Source: UBA1715 sp045600045 (GTDB lineage Bacteria; Bacteroidota; Bacteroidia; Bacteroidales; UBA1715). From it: a stretch of DNA of 64,000 bases. The stretch lies in assembly GCA_045600045.1 (NCBI GenBank), contig JAZRXD010000089.1, positions 1-64,000 of the forward strand, in the 5' to 3' direction. Shown here piece by piece: positions 1-9,728 of this stretch (position 1 is its first letter; the number at the start of each line of letters is the position of its first letter). The translations under genes and the position numbers were made by a program. Under the pieces are notes generated by a model, which did not search any database, was not told the DNA's origin, and was given only the letters and a program-made list of their open reading frames with translations.

Positions 1-192
1 AATAACCCCAAGCGTAATCGAGACTATCGTATTTGAGAAAAAAAACGACGCAAGAATTAACACAATCGAAGGAAACAAAAGCCATTTCCACGATTTTACG
101 CCGAAATAATATTCCATTTTTATGACCAACGGATGGCAAGCTCCAAAGAGCAAAAAACAACAAACGCCAATAATCAATGCTTCGTAATTCAT
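1..192 (-). CDS. DUF4491 family membrane protein (partial)
   Basis: This is the N-terminal part of a gene running leftward out of the window. Sixty-four residues are visible, starting from the ATG at 190-192. The sequence opens with a hydrophobic helix, then HPLVIKMEYYFG, then a second hydrophobic segment. The HP.VIK.EYYFG signature between two membrane segments is what I know from the DUF4491 family, small integral membrane proteins of Bacteroidota and Firmicutes with no assigned function. The C-terminus lies outside the window. A TATTTTTG -7-like box sits only five bases upstream of the start, which would give an almost leaderless transcript. Family assignment is fairly secure; function is unknown. 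Confidence 0.7.
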   Translation of the reverse strand, partial: MNYEALIIGVCCFLLFGACHPLVIKMEYYFGVKSWKWLLFPSIVLILASFFFSNTIVSITLGVI

Positions 193-196
193 GCGG

Positions 197-204
197 CAAA
201 AATA
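197..204 (-). promoter_or_regulatory. -7-like box for the DUF4491 gene
   Basis: On the minus strand this reads TATTTTTG, matching the Bacteroidota -7 consensus TAnnTTTG. It ends five bases before the start codon at 192, so transcription would begin at or next to the ATG. No convincing -33 TTTG is seen at the usual distance. Confidence 0.35.
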
Positions 205-478
205 TAAATTAGTTGTTTTTCTTGCATCCTGCGCTAAACAAATTTATCTGTTCCTTTATAAATTCGTTAGCAAATTCCAGTTTTACCCCACCAAAATAAA
301 ACACCTAACCTGACGTGAAATTCGAATAGAAACAACAAGTGTAGCCTTTCGCAAAAGCCTAAATCTCTATGACACAAAATAATTCAAAAATAAAATTTGC
401 TCCTTGTAAAATACTTTCGTTATTTTGCAGTTATTGTTGTGTTGTGCACTCCACAACGTTACAATTTTTCTTAACTAG
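205..478. other. Divergent intergenic region
   Basis: This AT-rich stretch lies between the divergent DUF4491 and sprE-like genes. I see no RNA gene, strong hairpin or repeat. A 37-codon ORF (369-482) runs into the start of the next gene but has no supporting feature. Confidence 0.5.
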
Positions 479-3193
479 TTGAATTACAATTTGAAAAAAC
501 TTCTATATAGTTCCATTGCTCTGGGAGGCTTGTTAGCCCTGATTTGTTGTTCCACATCGAAGAACACATTTCGGACAAGAGCATACCACAACGTTACTTC
601 GCGCTACAATATTTATTTCAACGGACGCGAAGCTTTCAAAAACGGAGTAAAGACTTTGGAATACAACTACAAAGAAGATTTCAACGACATTCTTCCTGTT
701 TTTTTCTACAAAGACAAAAGTTTGTACAGCGGTATTTCGTCGGACATGGACAAAGCCTACGAAAAAGCAGGAAAAGTCATAAAAGAACATTCTATCACTT
801 CAAAACCTGTTTCGAACCGTCCTGCTGCAACCCAGCGACAAAAAGCATTTTACTCGCAACGGGAATTCAACAAATGGGTTGACGATTCCTATCTTTTAAT
901 GGGAAAATCGCACTTCTACAAAAACAACACATTCGAAGCACAAAAAAATTTCATGTACGTGCTGAACGAATACAAAGGACAAGATATCTGCAACGAAACC
1001 AACCTATGGCTCGCACGCACAAAAATCGAGATGGGGCAATACGATGAGGCACGCGAAATTCTCGACAAATTGATGGACGAGGAAAACAATATTCCTCAAA
1101 AAATAAAAAAACAATGCTACCCGATTTATGCCGATCTCTACCTTCAACAAAAAATGTACGAGGAAGCAATACAATATCTTACCTTGTCGTGCGACAACAC
1201 AAGAAAGAAAAAGGTGAGAATCCGCTACAAATACATTATTGCGCAACTCTATCAAGAACTTGGCGACAATTCAAGTGCTTTGAAATACTACGACGAAGTA
1301 ATCAAAATGAATCCGAAATACGACATCGCCTTCAATGCAAAAATTAACAAAGCAACCGCATTCGACGGAAGTTCGTCGAGCAAGGACGTTATAAATTCAT
1401 TGAACAAACTTTTGAAAGACGAAAAAAACAAAGAATACCAAGATCAAATTTATTTTGCCATGGCTAACGTGTATTATGCCGACGGAGCCGAGGACGATGC
1501 GATAGAATGTTACGAAAAATCGATTGCTACCAGCGTTTCGAATTCGCAACAAAAAGCTATGTCGTATTTGGCCATTGGTGAAATTTATTACAGCTATCGA
1601 AAATACATTGACGCACAACCATATTACGACAGTTGCTTGAAAGTTCTTCCTGAAACGTACCGCAATTATTCCGACATAAAAACAAAAACAGAAAATCTAA
1701 ATATTCTCGCGAAAAACTTTCATGGGGTAGAATACGAAGATAGCGTACAGCGAATTGCTAACATGAGTTCGAACGAACGCAATAAATACATCGACAAAAT
1801 TATCGACAAAATTCGCCAAGAAGAAGAATTGAAACGTCAGGAAGAGGAAATCGCAAATATGAATTCCGCACTTTACAATCAGGAATTCGGTATGAACAAC
1901 CAAAAAGTTTCAGGAAACTGGTATTTCTATAACGAAAGTGTTGCGAAATTCGGTAAAGCGGAATTCGTAAAACGTTGGGGCGACCGACCGTTGGAAGATA
2001 ACTGGCGGCGAATCAACAAGAACTCGAATGTTGATTTATTTGCCGATAACACTAGCGATGAAGAAACTGATGAAAACGAAGAAGAAGAACAGAAGAAACT
2101 TGTTACCGACAAAAAATCAAGAGAATACTATTTGCAAAACCTACCATTGACAGATTCTTTGAAAAAAGTTTCTACCAACAAAATTGAGAATTATATGTTC
2201 AATGTCGGTATGACCTACATGAACCTAATTCACGACAATCCATACGCTATTGATGCTTTGGAAAAATTCATCGCAAGATTTCCAAACAGCGAATACAAAC
2301 CAATGGCTCTCTATTATTTGTATCAATTATATTCCGAGGCAAACAATACAGCCAAGGCAAATGCAGCAAAAAGCGAATGTATTTCGAAATATCCAGAAAG
2401 CAATTATGCTAAAGCGTTGTCCGATCCTGATTTCCAAAAGAATCTCAAAGCTCGCGACAAAGAGTTGGAAAAAGAATATGCCGATTGCTACAAATCATAT
2501 CTACGAAACGATTTCACCACAATCAACAGAAAATGCAGAACGTTGATTGCCAAAAACGAAGACTCCTACTTGATTCCGAAATTCAAACTTTTGCTAGCAA
2601 TGGCTGACGGAAAACAAAACGGAACCGACGCACTCAAAAAAAATCTTGAAGAATATATAAAATCGTATCCAAAAACCGAAGAAGGTGCCTATGCGAAAAA
2701 AATCCTCGCATACCTAAACAGCGACGCAGCAAATGCATCGTTCGAATCGGCCATAATTTCACAAAGCCAGAATGCGGAAACAAATAGCGAAACCGCCGCA
2801 GAAGAAGTTATTGAAGAAAAAGAAATTTACGAATTCGAAGAAAATGTTCCGCACTATTTCGCAATCAGCGGGAAACAAGAGTTTGTCGATTTCAACCGTT
2901 TGAAATTCAACTTCGTAAACTACAACTTAGATTATTTCACAAACTTCAATTTCGAAATTGTGATAAAAGAAATCGATTCGAAATACGCCGTACTTTTAAT
3001 AAAGACATTGCCGTCGAACAAACAAGCAATGAGTTACTTAGAACTAATAGAATACAATCCAGAGATTTACGACGGAATCGACAAAGTATTTACATCGAAA
3101 TTTATTATTTCAGAGAAAAACTATCAAGCATTACTGCAAGATAAAGATGTTTCGAAATACGTAAAATTCTTCGAAGATTATTACGTCCAATAA
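479..3193 (+). CDS. SprE/PorW-like TPR lipoprotein of the type IX secretion system
   Basis: This 904-residue protein is predicted to be an outer membrane-attached lipoprotein. It opens with a lysine-containing hydrophobic signal ending in a Cys pair (C23/C24) that can serve as lipobox. The mature N-terminus carries the stretch FRTRAYHNVTSRYNIYFNG, typical of SprE (Flavobacterium) and PorW (Porphyromonas), proteins needed for T9SS export and gliding. Several TPR units follow (about 135-400), then a Lys/Glu-rich linker, a second TPR block (about 575-760) and a C-terminal domain ending EDYYVQ, as in the family. The start is TTG: an in-frame TAG lies immediately before it at 476-478, and the first in-frame ATG would remove the lipobox. 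It lies 64 bases upstream of porX on the same strand, consistent with a two-gene T9SS unit. Length fits SprE better than the shorter PorW. Confidence 0.85.
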   Translation: MNYNLKKLLYSSIALGGLLALICCSTSKNTFRTRAYHNVTSRYNIYFNGREAFKNGVKTLEYNYKEDFNDILPVFFYKDKSLYSGISSDMDKAYEKAGKVIKEHSITSKPVSNRPAATQRQKAFYSQREFNKWVDDSYLLMGKSHFYKNNTFEAQKNFMYVLNEYKGQDICNETNLWLARTKIEMGQYDEAREILDKLMDEENNIPQKIKKQCYPIYADLYLQQKMYEEAIQYLTLSCDNTRKKKVRIRYKYIIAQLYQELGDNSSALKYYDEVIKMNPKYDIAFNAKINKATAFDGSSSSKDVINSLNKLLKDEKNKEYQDQIYFAMANVYYADGAEDDAIECYEKSIATSVSNSQQKAMSYLAIGEIYYSYRKYIDAQPYYDSCLKVLPETYRNYSDIKTKTENLNILAKNFHGVEYEDSVQRIANMSSNERNKYIDKIIDKIRQEEELKRQEEEIANMNSALYNQEFGMNNQKVSGNWYFYNESVAKFGKAEFVKRWGDRPLEDNWRRINKNSNVDLFADNTSDEETDENEEEEQKKLVTDKKSREYYLQNLPLTDSLKKVSTNKIENYMFNVGMTYMNLIHDNPYAIDALEKFIARFPNSEYKPMALYYLYQLYSEANNTAKANAAKSECISKYPESNYAKALSDPDFQKNLKARDKELEKEYADCYKSYLRNDFTTINRKCRTLIAKNEDSYLIPKFKLLLAMADGKQNGTDALKKNLEEYIKSYPKTEEGAYAKKILAYLNSDAANASFESAIISQSQNAETNSETAAEEVIEEKEIYEFEENVPHYFAISGKQEFVDFNRLKFNFVNYNLDYFTNFNFEIVIKEIDSKYAVLLIKTLPSNKQAMSYLELIEYNPEIYDGIDKVFTSKFIISEKNYQALLQDKDVSKYVKFFEDYYVQ

Positions 3194-3257
3194 AGGTTCC
3201 ACATACTATTTTTCCGTCTGACACGTTTTGCTTTCGGAATTTCTAATTGAAAAGACT

Positions 3258-4811
3258 ATGCGACAAATCAAAATACTTTGGGCTGACGACGAAATTGAGC
3301 TACTCAAACCACACATTATGTTTCTTGAAACCAAAGGATACGCGGTTAAACCCGTAAACAACGGCAACGACGCCATTTCGGAAGTTTCAAACGAAAAATA
3401 CGACATAGTTTTTCTCGATGAACAAATGCCAGGTCTGAGCGGAATCGAAGTTCTTGACGCAATCAAGGCAAAAAACCCCGAACTTCCCGTTATAATGATT
3501 ACCAAAAGCGAGGAAGAAAACATTATGGACAAGGCAATCGGAGCCCAAATCAACGATTATCTGATAAAACCAATCAATCCGAATCAAATACTACTTGCAC
3601 TCAAGAAAAATTTGAACAAAAACGATTTGATTACGCAAAACAGCACAATGAAATACCAACGTGACTTTTCGCAACTGGGTATGGAAATCGCAAATGCAAA
3701 TTCATACAACGATTGGATTGAAGTATATCGTCATTTGGTTTATTGGGAAATGCAGTTGGTACAATCCAAAGACCACAGCATGAACGATTTGCTGTTGATG
3801 CAAAAAAACGATGCGAATGTAAATTTTGCAAAATTCATAAAGAAAAATTACCTGTCGTGGTTTCAACCAAACAGCGACAAAAAACCGTTGCTTTCGCCAA
3901 ACATAGTGAAAGAAAAAGTTTTTCCCGAAATCCAAAAAGACGCACAAACACTTTTGCTCGTAATCGACAATCTACGTTACGACCATTGGCTTGCTCTACG
4001 TCCGTTGCTAAGCGAATATTTCGAAATTGAAAACGATTCGCTTTATTACAGCATTTTACCAACAACTACACAATATGCCCGCAATGCTTTGTTTTCGGGA
4101 TTGATGCCTGCCGACATGGAAAAAATGTATCCAGATTTGTGGGTTGACGACGAAGACGATGAAATGAAAAATCTCCACGAAGAAGAAATGCTCATTTCGC
4201 AGTTAAAACGTCTGGGATATTCCGAAAAATTTTATTTCGACAAAGTGACAACAATCAATACGGGAAAGAAAATCACCGATAGACTTTATAAAATCTCACA
4301 AAATCATTTTTCGGTTTTAGTACACAATTTCATCGATATTTTATCGCACGCACGAACCGAAATGAATATGATAAAAGAACTTGCAAACGATGAATCGGCC
4401 TATCGTTCCCTAACGGTTTCGTGGTTCAGCCACTCGCCTCTTTTCGAACTTTTGCAGGAACTCTCGCATAAAAAAATTAACGTGCTTATTACAACCGACC
4501 ATGGCTCGGTAAACATTCAAAATCCAATAAAAGTTTTGGGCGACAAAAACGTAAATACAAACTTACGTTACAAACAAGGTAAAGCATTGCAATACAATCC
4601 AAAAGAAGTTTTCGAAATCACAAATCCTCTTGATGCACGGCTACCGAAATGCCATTTAAGTTCGACTTATATTTTTGCAACAAACCAAGACTTTTTCGCT
4701 TATCCCAACAATTACAACTATTACGCAAAATACTACAAAGACACGTTCCAACATGGAGGAATTTCGTTGGAAGAATTGATTATTCCTTTCATTTCGCTGA
4801 AAGCATTATAA
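3258..4811 (+). CDS. porX: PorX, response regulator with PglZ phosphatase-like domain
   Basis: This 517-residue cytoplasmic protein has a CheY-like receiver at about 1-120, with acidic pair D10/D11, phospho-acceptor D54 in FLDEQMPG and the conserved Lys in YLIKP. A helical linker follows, then a PglZ/alkaline-phosphatase-fold domain from about 230, with LLLVIDNLRYDHW, a PTTTQYARN segment holding the likely nucleophilic Thr, TTDHGS, and a C-terminal HGG before SLEELIIPF. This architecture is diagnostic of PorX, the regulator partnered with the PorY kinase that controls T9SS genes; the PglZ domain of characterised PorX is a zinc-dependent phosphodiesterase. The start MRQIKILWADDE was chosen over an upstream alternative at 3228 because it matches the family N-terminus. 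No PorY kinase is in the window. Confidence 0.93.
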   Translation: MRQIKILWADDEIELLKPHIMFLETKGYAVKPVNNGNDAISEVSNEKYDIVFLDEQMPGLSGIEVLDAIKAKNPELPVIMITKSEEENIMDKAIGAQINDYLIKPINPNQILLALKKNLNKNDLITQNSTMKYQRDFSQLGMEIANANSYNDWIEVYRHLVYWEMQLVQSKDHSMNDLLLMQKNDANVNFAKFIKKNYLSWFQPNSDKKPLLSPNIVKEKVFPEIQKDAQTLLLVIDNLRYDHWLALRPLLSEYFEIENDSLYYSILPTTTQYARNALFSGLMPADMEKMYPDLWVDDEDDEMKNLHEEEMLISQLKRLGYSEKFYFDKVTTINTGKKITDRLYKISQNHFSVLVHNFIDILSHARTEMNMIKELANDESAYRSLTVSWFSHSPLFELLQELSHKKINVLITTDHGSVNIQNPIKVLGDKNVNTNLRYKQGKALQYNPKEVFEITNPLDARLPKCHLSSTYIFATNQDFFAYPNNYNYYAKYYKDTFQHGGISLEELIIPFISLKAL

Positions 4812-4889
4812 ATTCCACGAATTTATTTTTTTTTAGATTTCAGTAAAATAAATATACATTTTTTCTATATTTACAACAAACGAATTTTT

Positions 4890-6161
4890 ATGCACAAAAT
4901 AGCATCATTGGTATTATCCATTTTATTTTTCGGCGTGAGTATCATCACTTTCTCGCAGGAAAACACAACCGAAAAATGGGATATGAAAAAATGTATAGAG
5001 ACCGCTTTGGAAAAGAATATTTCCGTTTCGCAGTCGCAATTAAAACAACGTACTTCCGAATTAAATTACAATCAGGCAAGAATGAACCGACTTCCGTCGT
5101 TGAACGGTTCTGCATCTCAATCACTACTTGACCCAACTTCTTCGAGTGTTGGCTTGAGTGCAAGTGTGAATTTGTTCAATGGTTTTAACACGGAATACAA
5201 TATTAAACGTTCAAAATTGGAACTCGAAAAACAATCTTATATAACCGAACAAACAATCGACGACATTGAAATTGCCGTTGCCGAAGCTTATCTGCAAGTT
5301 TTATACTATAGCGAAAACATCAAAACGTCAGAGAAAACATTGGAATCAAGTGCGGAGCAACTCAAACTTGCCGAAGCGAAATACAAAGTCGGTTCCATCG
5401 CAAAAAAAGATTTGACCGACATTCAGGCACAATATGCCAACAATCAATATTCGCTCATTCGTGCCCAAAATCAATATGAACAGCAAAAACTGACGTTAAA
5501 ACAACTGTTGGAGTTATCGCCAGAAGAAAATTTTGATGTGGTTGAACCGGAACTGGCACCAAATTATGATATGGAAATCCCTTCGCCAATGGAAGTTTAC
5601 AACGAAGCGTGCAAGACACTGCCAGAAATTAAAAATGCCGAACAACAACTTGTGATTGACAGTTTGGCTATGAAAATGGCAAAATCTGCATATTATCCTT
5701 CCCTATCGCTTTCTGCCGGAGTTGGCGCAAGTGGAGACTTTTTCGACAATGAATCGGAATGGTCTGGAAACAAATCTTTGAGAATGTCGCTTTCGGTTCC
5801 GATTTTTAATAAATGGCAGACCAAAACAAATGTTGAAACCTCAAAAATCAATGCTGAATACAACGCTTTGGCAGTAGAATCGACAAAGAAAAGTCTGTAC
5901 AAAGAAATTGAAGCAGCGTGTTTAAACGCAAAAGCATATCAAAATGAATGGCAAGCGCTCCAAATGTCGGCTCAAGCGGCACAAGAATCGTATGAATTGG
6001 CACAAAAACAGTTCAAAGTCGGTTCAATCGACGCAACATCATTATTATTAGCAGAAACAAAAATGATTGATGCGAATTTGGCACTCAACCAAGTTCATTT
6101 CATGACATTATTAAGTTACATTATTATTGATCACTATCAAGGAAAACCTATTTCACTATGA
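4890..6161 (+). CDS. TolC family outer membrane efflux protein
   Basis: This 423-residue protein has a signal peptide (about 1-23, ending in TFSQ). It carries the duplicated TolC/OEP pattern: two halves, each with long Ala/Gln/Glu-rich helices and short beta stretches (for example SASVNLFNGF and LRMSLSVPIFNKW). It should form the outer membrane channel of a tripartite exporter. Its stop overlaps the start of the adaptor gene by four bases (ATGA), so it is the first gene of a four-gene operon with adaptor, ATPase and permease. An imperfect TATATTTA -7-like element lies at 4866-4873. Substrate cannot be told from sequence; MacAB-like systems export peptides, lipids or drugs. Confidence 0.9.
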   Translation: MHKIASLVLSILFFGVSIITFSQENTTEKWDMKKCIETALEKNISVSQSQLKQRTSELNYNQARMNRLPSLNGSASQSLLDPTSSSVGLSASVNLFNGFNTEYNIKRSKLELEKQSYITEQTIDDIEIAVAEAYLQVLYYSENIKTSEKTLESSAEQLKLAEAKYKVGSIAKKDLTDIQAQYANNQYSLIRAQNQYEQQKLTLKQLLELSPEENFDVVEPELAPNYDMEIPSPMEVYNEACKTLPEIKNAEQQLVIDSLAMKMAKSAYYPSLSLSAGVGASGDFFDNESEWSGNKSLRMSLSVPIFNKWQTKTNVETSKINAEYNALAVESTKKSLYKEIEAACLNAKAYQNEWQALQMSAQAAQESYELAQKQFKVGSIDATSLLLAETKMIDANLALNQVHFMTLLSYIIIDHYQGKPISL

Positions 6162-7417
6162 AAAAAATACTAATCATTGGCCTTATAATTCTTGCCGGAC
6201 TCGGCGTTGGTGCATATTTTATGTTTTTTGCAGGTGACAAAAACAACATCGTGGTCGCTTCGTCACAACCAGCAACAATGGGAAATATAGCGAATGTTGT
6301 TACCGCAACCGGTACTATCGAACCTATCCAACAAGTGGAAGTTGGTACGCAGGTTTCGGGCGAAGTAAAAAAAGTATATGTTGACTATAACAGCGAAGTA
6401 AAAGCCGGACAATTAATTGCCGAACTCGACAAAACCAATCTTAAAGCATCAGTTGAAGAATCACAAACAAGCTACGAACGCGCGTTGAACGAGTTGAATT
6501 ACATAAAAAAAACGTATGAACGTCAAAAAGCATTGTTTGCCGACAATTTAATCAGTCAAGCCGAATTTGACGAAATTGAGTACAAATACACAAACGCAAA
6601 ATGTTCGTTGACGCAAGCAAAAGCAAGCCTCGAAAAGGCCAAAACAAATTTGAGCTACGCCGACATTTTTTCTCCTGTTGACGGTGTTGTTCTTTCCAAA
6701 AGCATTGAAGAAGGTCAGACCGTTGCTGCAAGTTTCAGTACGCCAACATTATTCACCATCGCGCAAGATTTAACAAAAATGCAGGTTGAAGCCGATATTG
6801 ACGAAGCTGATATTGGTCAAATCAAAGTTGGACAACGAGTTTCGTTCACGGTTGACGCTTTCCAAAACGACATTTTTGAAGGGAAAGTAACCCAAGTAAG
6901 ATTGGATCCAACTGTAACTTCAAACGTTGTTACCTATACCGTGATTATCGAAGCCGACAACTCGGCTTTGAAACTTATGCCGGGATTGACTGCAACAGTA
7001 TCTATCTACACATTGGAAATCAACAATGTACTGACAGTTCCCGAAAGTGCTGTCAATTACAGAATTTCACCAGATTTATTGAAAAAATATTATGCACAAA
7101 ACAAGGAAAAAGTTGACCCGAACGCTCACTTTGGAAATGGTGAAAAACCACAAATGCAGGAAGGCGCAGCAAACAAATCGGTGAAATCAGAGAAAAGCGG
7201 TGATTATGTTTGGGTTCTTTCAAACAAAAAATTGGAACGCAGAGAAATTACCATCGGACAAAGTGATGAAATTAACTTCCAAATACTTGCCGGACTTTCA
7301 GAAGGAGACTCGGTTGTAACTTCGTTACGCTCAGTTTCTAAGAAAGAAATGACGCAAGCAAAAAGTCCATTCATGCAAGGACGTCCAGGTGGCAAAAATG
7401 GCGGCGGAAAACGATAG
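6158..7417 (+). CDS. MacA-like periplasmic adaptor (HlyD/RND family)
   Basis: This 419-residue membrane-fusion protein begins with one transmembrane anchor (about 3-25). A biotinyl-lipoyl half-motif (TGTIEPIQQVEVGTQVSG) follows, then an alpha-helical hairpin (about 90-160) that contacts the TolC partner, the second lipoyl half (SPVDGVVLSKSIEEGQTVA), a beta-barrel domain and a membrane-proximal domain. The tail is Gly/Lys-rich (GGKNGGGKR). An insert around residues 305-345 holds a Lys/Gln-rich segment before the last domain. It overlaps the TolC-like gene by four bases and is followed three bases later by the ABC ATPase gene, as expected for MacA with MacB. Confidence 0.9.
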   Translation: MKKILIIGLIILAGLGVGAYFMFFAGDKNNIVVASSQPATMGNIANVVTATGTIEPIQQVEVGTQVSGEVKKVYVDYNSEVKAGQLIAELDKTNLKASVEESQTSYERALNELNYIKKTYERQKALFADNLISQAEFDEIEYKYTNAKCSLTQAKASLEKAKTNLSYADIFSPVDGVVLSKSIEEGQTVAASFSTPTLFTIAQDLTKMQVEADIDEADIGQIKVGQRVSFTVDAFQNDIFEGKVTQVRLDPTVTSNVVTYTVIIEADNSALKLMPGLTATVSIYTLEINNVLTVPESAVNYRISPDLLKKYYAQNKEKVDPNAHFGNGEKPQMQEGAANKSVKSEKSGDYVWVLSNKKLERREITIGQSDEINFQILAGLSEGDSVVTSLRSVSKKEMTQAKSPFMQGRPGGKNGGGKR

Positions 7418-7420
7418 ACT

Positions 7421-8164
7421 ATGGAAAAGAAACCTATCATACATATTCATAACCTAAAAAAAGAATTTCTCGTTGGTGGTGAAACCGTGCGAGCTTTGAA
7501 AGGTGTGTCGTACGACATTTATGAAGGTGAATTTGTAACGATTATGGGTACCAGCGGTTCGGGAAAATCAACTATGCTAAACATTCTTGGTTGTCTCGAC
7601 AAACCAACTGATGGGCAATACGAATTGGACGGCATTCCTGTTGATTCTTTGTCTGATGATGAATTGGCAATTATCCGCAATCAAAAAATCGGTTTCGTTT
7701 TTCAGGCCTACAACCTATTGCCACGAACCACGTGTATAGAAAACGCAGAACTGCCATTGTTCTACAACAATAACATCTCGGCCGAAGAGCGATTGAACCG
7801 TTCCATAAACGCCCTTAACTTGGTTGGATTGCAACAACGTCTGCATCATACGCCAAATCAACTTTCGGGTGGTCAGCAACAACGTGTGGCAATTGCCCGA
7901 GCATTGGTAAACGATCCAGTCGTGATTTTTGCCGACGAAGCAACCGGAAACCTTGACACCCGTATGTCATACGAAATTATGGGTTTGTTTCAGGACTTAA
8001 ACCGTCAAGGAAAAACAATAGTATTCGTAACCCACGAGCCGGATATTGCCCGAATGAGCAAACGAACAATCACGCTTCGCGACGGACTTGTGGTTGACGA
8101 TCTGGTGTATGAGCATCAAGTTGACGCGAAAGAAGAATTAGCAAAACTCCCCGTAACTGATTAA
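7421..8164 (+). CDS. MacB-type ABC transporter ATP-binding protein
   Basis: This 247-residue nucleotide-binding subunit has Walker A GTSGSGKST (about 43-51), a Q-loop in FVFQAYNLLP, signature LSGGQQQRVAIARA, Walker B VIFADEATGNLD and the switch His in VTHEPD. The GFVFQAYNLLP and ATGNLDT motifs are typical of the MacB/LolD subfamily, which drives mechanotransmission rather than classical transport. ATPase and permease are separate genes here, not fused as in E. coli MacB. The permease starts two bases after this stop. Confidence 0.93.
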   Translation: MEKKPIIHIHNLKKEFLVGGETVRALKGVSYDIYEGEFVTIMGTSGSGKSTMLNILGCLDKPTDGQYELDGIPVDSLSDDELAIIRNQKIGFVFQAYNLLPRTTCIENAELPLFYNNNISAEERLNRSINALNLVGLQQRLHHTPNQLSGGQQQRVAIARALVNDPVVIFADEATGNLDTRMSYEIMGLFQDLNRQGKTIVFVTHEPDIARMSKRTITLRDGLVVDDLVYEHQVDAKEELAKLPVTD

Positions 8165-8166
8165 TT

Positions 8167-9381
8167 ATGGTAGTATCGAATCTTGTAAAAGTTGCATTAA
8201 AAGCCATAGTTCTCAATAAGTTGAGAACATTCCTCACTATGCTGGGAATCATTATCGGTGTAGGGTCTGTAATTACCATGCTTGCCATTGGTGAAGGTTC
8301 AAAACAAAGCATTACGGCGCAAATTTCACAAATGGGTTCCAACATGATTACCATCCGTCCCGGTTCGGAACGAGTTGGAGGCGTACGTATTGACGACGGT
8401 TCACAACGCAGTATGACGTTGAAAGATGTTGAAGCAATACAAAAAGAAGCAACATTTGTTGATCTCGTTTCCCCAATTGTACAAAGTAGCGGACAAACCA
8501 TTCACGAAGCAAACAACTGGCCGTCGACTATTTATGGAGTTTATGCCGATTATCTCGACATTAAGAAAATGGCAATAAGCAAAGGTAGTATGTTCACCGA
8601 ACGCCACGTAAACCAGTCCGCAAAAGTTGCAATTATCGGGCAAACTGTGGTTGACAATTTGTTTGGCGACACAAATCCGATAGGACAAACAATACGATTT
8701 AAAAATATTCCCTTCCAAGTTATTGGTGTATTGGAATCAAAAGGAGAAAACACGTACGGACAAGACCAGGACAATTTGATTTTAGCACCATTCACAACGG
8801 TACAAAAACGAATTTTAGCAATCAACTACGTTAATTCCATTGTTGCATCAGCATCAAGTGAAGAAGTTGCGGAACAAGCAGTTACCGAAGTAACGGAAAT
8901 ACTACAAAAAGTTCATAAGAGCGATGGAACCAATAATCCATTTAGAATTATGTCGATGGAAGAATTGTTGACAACGGCAAGTTCCACGACCGACATTCTC
9001 ACCACCCTATTGGTTGTAATTGCCGGCATTTCGCTTTTGATTGGTGGTATCGGCATTATGAATATTATGTACGTTTCGGTTAAAGAACGTACCCGAGAGA
9101 TTGGTTTGCGTATGGCCGTTGGAGCCCGAGGCAAAGATATTTTGCTACAATTTTTAACAGAATCAATCTTCATCAGCGTAACAGGCGGCATGATTGGCGT
9201 TGTGTTTGGCATAGTTGCCACAAAAGTTACTGCGGCACTCACCCAATGGCCGACAGAAATCACGCTTTCTTCTATTGTTATTTCGTTTTTCGTTTGTGCA
9301 ATCACCGGAATTTTCTTCGGTTGGTATCCTGCAAAAAAAGCAGCCAACCTCAACCCTATCGAAGCGTTGAGATACGAATAA
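8167..9381 (+). CDS. MacB-type ABC transporter permease (FtsX domain)
   Basis: This 404-residue inner membrane protein has an N-terminal transmembrane segment after KALKAIVLNKLRTFLTMLG. A large periplasmic MacB core domain (about 50-270) follows, then three C-terminal transmembrane helices of the FtsX domain carrying IGIMNIMYVSVKERTREIG and GARGKDI. It ends with the usual GWYPAKKAANLNPIEALRYE. It is the last gene of the efflux operon. No strong terminator directly follows; hairpins lie about 310 bases downstream. Confidence 0.92.
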   Translation: MVVSNLVKVALKAIVLNKLRTFLTMLGIIIGVGSVITMLAIGEGSKQSITAQISQMGSNMITIRPGSERVGGVRIDDGSQRSMTLKDVEAIQKEATFVDLVSPIVQSSGQTIHEANNWPSTIYGVYADYLDIKKMAISKGSMFTERHVNQSAKVAIIGQTVVDNLFGDTNPIGQTIRFKNIPFQVIGVLESKGENTYGQDQDNLILAPFTTVQKRILAINYVNSIVASASSEEVAEQAVTEVTEILQKVHKSDGTNNPFRIMSMEELLTTASSTTDILTTLLVVIAGISLLIGGIGIMNIMYVSVKERTREIGLRMAVGARGKDILLQFLTESIFISVTGGMIGVVFGIVATKVTAALTQWPTEITLSSIVISFFVCAITGIFFGWYPAKKAANLNPIEALRYE

Positions 9382-9693
9382 TAAAGATTAGAGTTTAATG
9401 ATCAGTGAACAACTTTTTTCTTAAAAAGAGTTTCTTTTTCAAACTGTTTTCACAAGTGCGTTTTTCTACATAGTTAGGGAGTTTGAACTACATAACTATG
9501 CAGTTTGAACTGGCAGGCCTTATCGTGCTTTTTTACGCAAAAAATGCAAAAATTCATTGTACTTGCATACACTATTTCGAGGACAACGAAGAGCCTTTCA
9601 AAAAATGACTTTATAAAGACCAGAACAAGACACTTTATTTCAACAAGTGTGCAGAACTAACAAAATATGTATATAGTACACTGTACTAAACAA

Positions 9694-9726
9694 AATCGGT
9701 TTGGAAAATTTAGCTCAAAACCGATT
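9694..9726. terminator. Hairpin, possible terminator or RNA element
   Basis: A perfect 9-bp stem, AATCGGTTT pairing with AAACCGATT, encloses a 15-base loop. No T-tract follows at once. It lies 312 bases after the permease stop, so it could belong to the efflux transcript's 3' end or to an unannotated small RNA. Confidence 0.35.
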
Positions 9727-9728
9727 AA

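Noticed and set aside
369..482. 37-codon plus-strand ORF ahead of the sprE-like gene
   Set aside because: No conserved motif and no promoter, and it overlaps the TTG start of a well-supported gene. It is mentioned only as a possible coupling peptide.
8070..8501. 143-residue minus-strand frame opposite the ABC permease, and a similar one at 8913-9353
   Set aside because: They lie fully opposite a well-supported coding region, show no family motif, and arise from the codon pattern of the real gene.
9498..9608. 36-codon ORF in the 460-bp gap
   Set aside because: No promoter box at a suitable distance, no recognisable sequence and no neighbour coupling.
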